In this document: positions 60,679 through 64,000 of the stretch, one piece after another
Numbering within the stretch: the stretch's first letter is position 1
How the letters are laid out: every line of letters starts with the position of its first letter
NCBI GenBank assembly: GCA_025617745.1
Contig: CM046857.1
Location: 29,668,094 to 29,732,093, forward strand
Origin: Heliocidaris erythrogramma
Lineage: Eukaryota > Echinodermata > Echinoidea > Camarodonta > Echinometridae
DNA: 64,000 nucleotides
Direction of reading: 5' to 3'
Translations under genes and position numbers: made by a program
Notes under the pieces: model-generated
Databases searched by the model: none
Seen by the model: the letters and a program-made list of their open reading frames with translations, nothing else
What the model was told of the DNA's origin: nothing

Positions 60679-61198
60679 GGCAGTGTATACAGCCACACGC
60701 ATGTGTCTCTACCATACGGCCACACGCGTGTGGCTGTATCCACCGTGCGGCCGGAGGATACAGCCACACTCGTCTAAAAGTCTCTGCACAGCGCATAGGC
60801 ACATGCATGACATGGCAAGTGCGTAGCATGCACGAGCGATGTGTACATTTATGCAACGGTTCATGTTGCAAAACATCATAATGAAGGTTTTTATCTCTTG
60901 AATTTCACTGACATGTAAGCAATATTTTTACTTCATTGTCATCAGGTGGCAATGAAGTAAAAATGTTGTTCGTATATTTTTCTATGTCAATGAATTTCAA
61001 GAGATAAAACCTTCATGATGAAGTTTTGCAACATGTACCGTTGCATAAAAACATGTATACACATTGCTCATGCTATGCACTTGCTACGTGCCGCACCGCT
61101 GCGCAGAGTCTAAGTAGACGCGTGTGGCTATATCCTCAGGCCGGGCGATAGATACAGCCACATGGTAGTGACACACACGTGTGGCTGTATACACTGCC
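60679..61198. mobile_element. 520-bp fold-back transposon with 9-bp target duplication
   Basis: The ends GGCAGTGTATACAGCCACAC and GTGTGGCTGTATACACTGCC are perfectly inverted, and most of the interior pairs too (for example GAAGGTTTTTATCTCTTGAA with TTCAAGAGATAAAACCTTC). TTTCTGATA is present on both sides (60670-60678 and 61199-61207). The paralogous sequence at about 63615-63650 lacks the element and carries one TTTCTGATA. Long inverted repeats with 9-bp duplications resemble MULE or fold-back elements; no transposase is present. Confidence 0.9.
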
Positions 61199-61711
61199 TT
61201 TCTGATAACTCCCGCGACCGACAGGCCATTCCCCACAGCGTTTGCAATTAGAATTTCTTTTTGATTGAACGTATTTTTTCCAAAAAATGCAAAAAAAGAT
61301 CAAAGAAATTTCAGAGAACTTTTAGAGAAGTGGGTAAGCAGTGTGTGTTGGACATGGAGGTCTAAAAATAAATAAAATTAATAACAAGTCGATAAACCAA
61401 ACAAAATAAACTCATCAAACAAAGAAATATTCAGTCCCTTCTCAATTTGTTTATTTAAGGAAAAACTTCAAATTGTGATCAGTACAGATTTCTTTTCTTT
61501 CAGTCAATATATACAGTCATGCATCTGTTTACAAAAAATCAAAAATTGATGGTTAACACTACGGATTGGTCTATTTGTAAAGCGAAAGACCGCCGCTTTG
61601 TTTTACCTTACAATCCAGAAATGAGTTCCGAAAGTCTGTCGAAAGAATTAAAAATCCGGTGGAGGTATGAATAATCCAAAGTAAAAATTTCAAAGACTCA
61701 AAGATTCATGT

Positions 61712-62015
61712 TGAATGTCGATGGCGATGAAAATTCTGGTCATATGACGTCGATGAAAGTTATGTTCGAATGACGATGTTGATGGCGATGAAAATTCAGT
61801 TCATATGACGTTGTCGATATTGAAAGTTGATGTCGATGTGAGTTTTGTTCGAATGACGATGTCGAATGGTGATAAAAGTTCAATGCGAATGATGGTGTCG
61901 ATGGTGATAAAAGTTCATTTCGAAAGTCGATGTCGATGAAAGTTATGTTCGAATGACGATGTCGAATGGTGATAAAAGTTCAATGCGAATGACGATGTCA
62001 ATGGAGATAAAGTTA
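61712..62015. repeat. Minisatellite of GACGATGTCGATGG / GATAAAAGTTC units
   Basis: Repeated motifs TTCGAATGACGATGTCGAAT, GGTGATAAAAGTTCAATGCG and GTCGATGAAAGTTATG alternate for about 300 bp, with a higher-order unit near 120-160 bp. The TCGATG core dominates. Confidence 0.8.
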
Positions 62016-62755
62016 ATTATCAGATCCGAACTCTCCAGTGGTTAAGAGACGAATGTGTTGAGCGAGATAAAATTAGAAAAACCAAGACCAAGTTTCCTAA
62101 CAAACTTGACTTCTAACCAATCAAATTGCTCTAAAACGCACCAATCAGAACACTAACGATACTGATCAATCACAGCTAATCCCTTGAGACAAAAGAAATG
62201 TCCGAAGGGAAAGAATTGTGCTAAAAAGAGATCGAAAATCTATTTATAAAAAAGAAATCGGATTACCACCAAAATATCTACAATAAGATTAAGAACAAAT
62301 AATAAAAATTCTTTATTCCTATTACGAATATTTTCCAATGCAATGAAATGATCATTGAATAAAAAGCATAAAATTATCACCAAATATGACTAAGCACACC
62401 CAGGAATAGTTTCGCTAATACAACCACTACAAACCAATCAAAAGGCTCAAAAAGAAAGATTCGCGCAACCATTATGACGCAAGTGGCCACATGGAGAAAA
62501 ACGCTCGTGGACCCCCACGGTCGATACGCGGCTTCAACGCTCGTGTCCGTGGGAAAAAATTAGTGTTTACAAACAAAAGTGGCTGCTACCGCGAAACGAT
62601 TCCCAGGGAAATGACAGAACAAAGCACTTTCTGTAAAAGTTTATTAGACATAAGAATAATTAAAATGCCAGCTGAACGTGGAGCTGCTACAAACTCACCA
62701 GTGTTTGTGTATCCATCCCTCCTCTTGTCATGCAGATATAAAATGGCGGCACTGT

Positions 62756-62952
62756 CGATACAACCATAATCGAAACTATACGATGTGGTACAATGGTGGA
62801 GATGTCTGACGAAATTTCCATTAATGCTAAATTTTGAAGTCTCAACTGGCTTAGCGCCATCTCCGTTGACTTTTTGTTTAGCATTAATGGAAATTTCGTC
62901 AGACATCTCCACCACTGTACCACATCGTATAGTTTCGATTATGGTTGTATCG
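62756..62952. mobile_element. Inverted repeat with 76-bp arms, loop in orientation 1
   Basis: The left arm 62756-62831 (CGATACAACCATAATCGAAA ... ATTAATGCTAAA) and right arm 62877-62952 (TTTAGCATTAATGGAAATTT ... TTGTATCG) are almost perfectly inverted. The 45-bp loop reads TTTGAAGTCTCAACTGGC ... CTCCGTTGACTTTTTG. Upstream sequence from about 62690 (CTCACCAGTGTTTGTGTATC CATC) is shared with the copy near 63755. Confidence 0.85.
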
Positions 62953-63487
62953 TCGACACTTTTTTTTTTACACTCATGAAGCTAATCCTGGCTAACTGTA
63001 CCTTACTTAGTTTTAAGTACATAATAATGAAAAGAATTGCCCCCTTAATTGTGTACTTTTCCGGCTCTGTGCCCCCTCTTTTACAAAATCCTGGATCCGC
63101 CCCTGGGCCTGGTTAACGGACTCTGACGGTCCTCGCACTCTCCCCGTCTTGCTTTTCAATCAATTTAACGAAAGGTGGACGGCTTCCCATCCCCAGTTTA
63201 ACAGTTTAACGTTAGACCGAGAACCGTCCTGAAATTAAACAGGATGGAGAGATACTCCAAGTCGCGCATGCGCACATCGATTTTTCGCTCGACTCCACCA
63301 TCTTCAAAGGCTCCCGTCCTGAAATCGTAAGCTTGTTAATAGCCAGGATGGGAACGCACTTGCCTGGAAGGCTCCATGTCATGTCATGACATGAACCAGC
63401 GCTCTCTCCCAATGGAATGTGGACTTGTTTCTTATATCACCAACATTAGAAGGACAATTTAGAATCTAAGAAAGCCTCTGCATGGGT

Positions 63488-63665
63488 AGCCAGGACTAGC
63501 TTCCTGAGTGTAAAAAAAAAAAATGGGCTATCCGCCTTTTACATCACGAAGCTAGGTGTTTTATTCTGCCAATCTAACTGCGCACGGTTAGCAGGTCATA
63601 CAAAATGGGCTGGAAAATCACTTTTCTGATAACTCCTGCGACCGACAGGTTCTTCACCACAGCAT
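63488..63665. repeat. Repeat copy B (uninserted paralogue of 60515-61230)
   Basis: It matches copy A on both sides of the palindrome without interruption, including the join CACTTTTCTGATAACTCC TGCGACCGACAGG. A further TIR-like end is at 62969-62996 (CACTCATGAAGCTAATCCTG GCTAACTG), so copies of this repeat may be bounded by GTAGCCAGGAYTRGCTTC-type inverted ends. Confidence 0.75.
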
Positions 63666-63831
63666 CTCCTCCTAGGGAAACTTTTGGAATGTTTGTTTTA
63701 AAATAATTGTAAGTATTTAAAAAAAAAAAAAAAAATATAGCATAAGAAAATTCTGAAAACTCACCAGTGTTTGTGTATCCATGCCTCCTCTTGTCATGCA
63801 GATTTAAAATGGCGGCTGCGTGCGCTGTCTG

Positions 63832-64000
63832 CGATACAACCATAATCAAAACATAAGATGTGGTACAGTGGTGGAGATGTCGGACGAAATTTCCATTAAT
63901 GCTAAACAAAAAGTCAACGTAGATGGCACTAAGCCAGTTGAGACCTCAAAGTTTAGCAGTAATGGAAATCCCCACCACTGCACCACATCATATAGTTTCG
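63832..64000. mobile_element. Inverted repeat, second copy, loop in the opposite orientation (cut by window end)
   Basis: The left arm 63832-63906 matches that of 62756-62831. The loop 63907-63951 reads CAAAAAGTCAACGTAGATGG ... GAGACCTCAAAG, the reverse complement of the loop in the first copy. The right arm has a small internal deletion (after AATGGAAATC) and runs off the end of the window. Confidence 0.8.

Noticed and set aside
60554..60881. Overlapping frames of about 105 codons on both strands
   Set aside because: They lie within the arms of the 520-bp palindrome and repeat copy A; both strands are open because of the inverted repeat.
62586..63116. Several 60-110 codon frames with the same peptide FSINGNFVRHLHHCTTSY
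   Set aside because: They arise from the inverted-repeat arms and recur in each copy; transposon DNA without coding signs.

Overview
This window is animal nuclear DNA: AT-rich, intron-rich and full of transposon debris. Three things point to an echinoderm, most likely a sea urchin. The gene is built of fibropellin/Notch-type EGF exons plus CUB exons. The repeats include tRNA-derived SINEs, non-LTR retrotransposon 3' ends that finish in ATT runs, and poly-G/poly-C elements ending in 'cgtagccag'. No bacterial, viral or organelle genes were seen. The species assignment is inference from repeat style and gene type, not from a database match.

Region 1 (1204-51285, + strand) is the 3' part of one very large gene. 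I can place 52 coding exons: 47 exons that each encode exactly one EGF repeat, two 348-nt CUB exons, one transmembrane exon and two cytoplasmic-tail exons. The order is EGF1 - CUB1 - EGF2 to EGF39 - CUB2 - EGF40 to EGF47 - transmembrane helix - tail of about 92 residues ending in RTVL, with the stop at 51283-51285. About 2,150 residues lie inside the window. The 5' end, including the signal peptide, is upstream. All 49 extracellular exons are phase 1-1, so any of them can be skipped or duplicated without a frameshift. The repeats are rich in calcium-binding and Notch-type O-glycosylation motifs. The overall form is a Notch-like or fibropellin-like type I membrane receptor or adhesion protein, but no avidin-like domain, LNR or ankyrin repeats are seen.

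The introns hold a dense collection of mobile DNA. There are three 211-bp copies of one inverted-repeat element (one nested in a LINE coding end), several tRNA-derived SINE families, fold-back elements, hairpins, minisatellites and ATT/ATC microsatellites. Three introns carry local duplications relevant to splicing: copied donor sites after EGF29, a copied acceptor region before EGF41, and a possible decayed EGF exon between EGF41 and EGF42.

Region 2 (51286 to about 55100) is the 3' flank or UTR of the gene, with several AATAAA signals, two SINEs and a fold-back element.

Region 3 (about 55600-64000) has no intact gene that I can recognise. At 56.0-58.75 kb there are broken coding-like pieces with a repeated IDTTDDAIICE motif, split by poly-C/poly-G transposons. 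At 58.7-59.8 kb there is low-complexity and transposon DNA. From 60 to 64 kb there are large palindromes and paralogous repeat copies. One palindrome has its uninserted counterpart in the same window, and another has its loop in the opposite orientation in a second copy.
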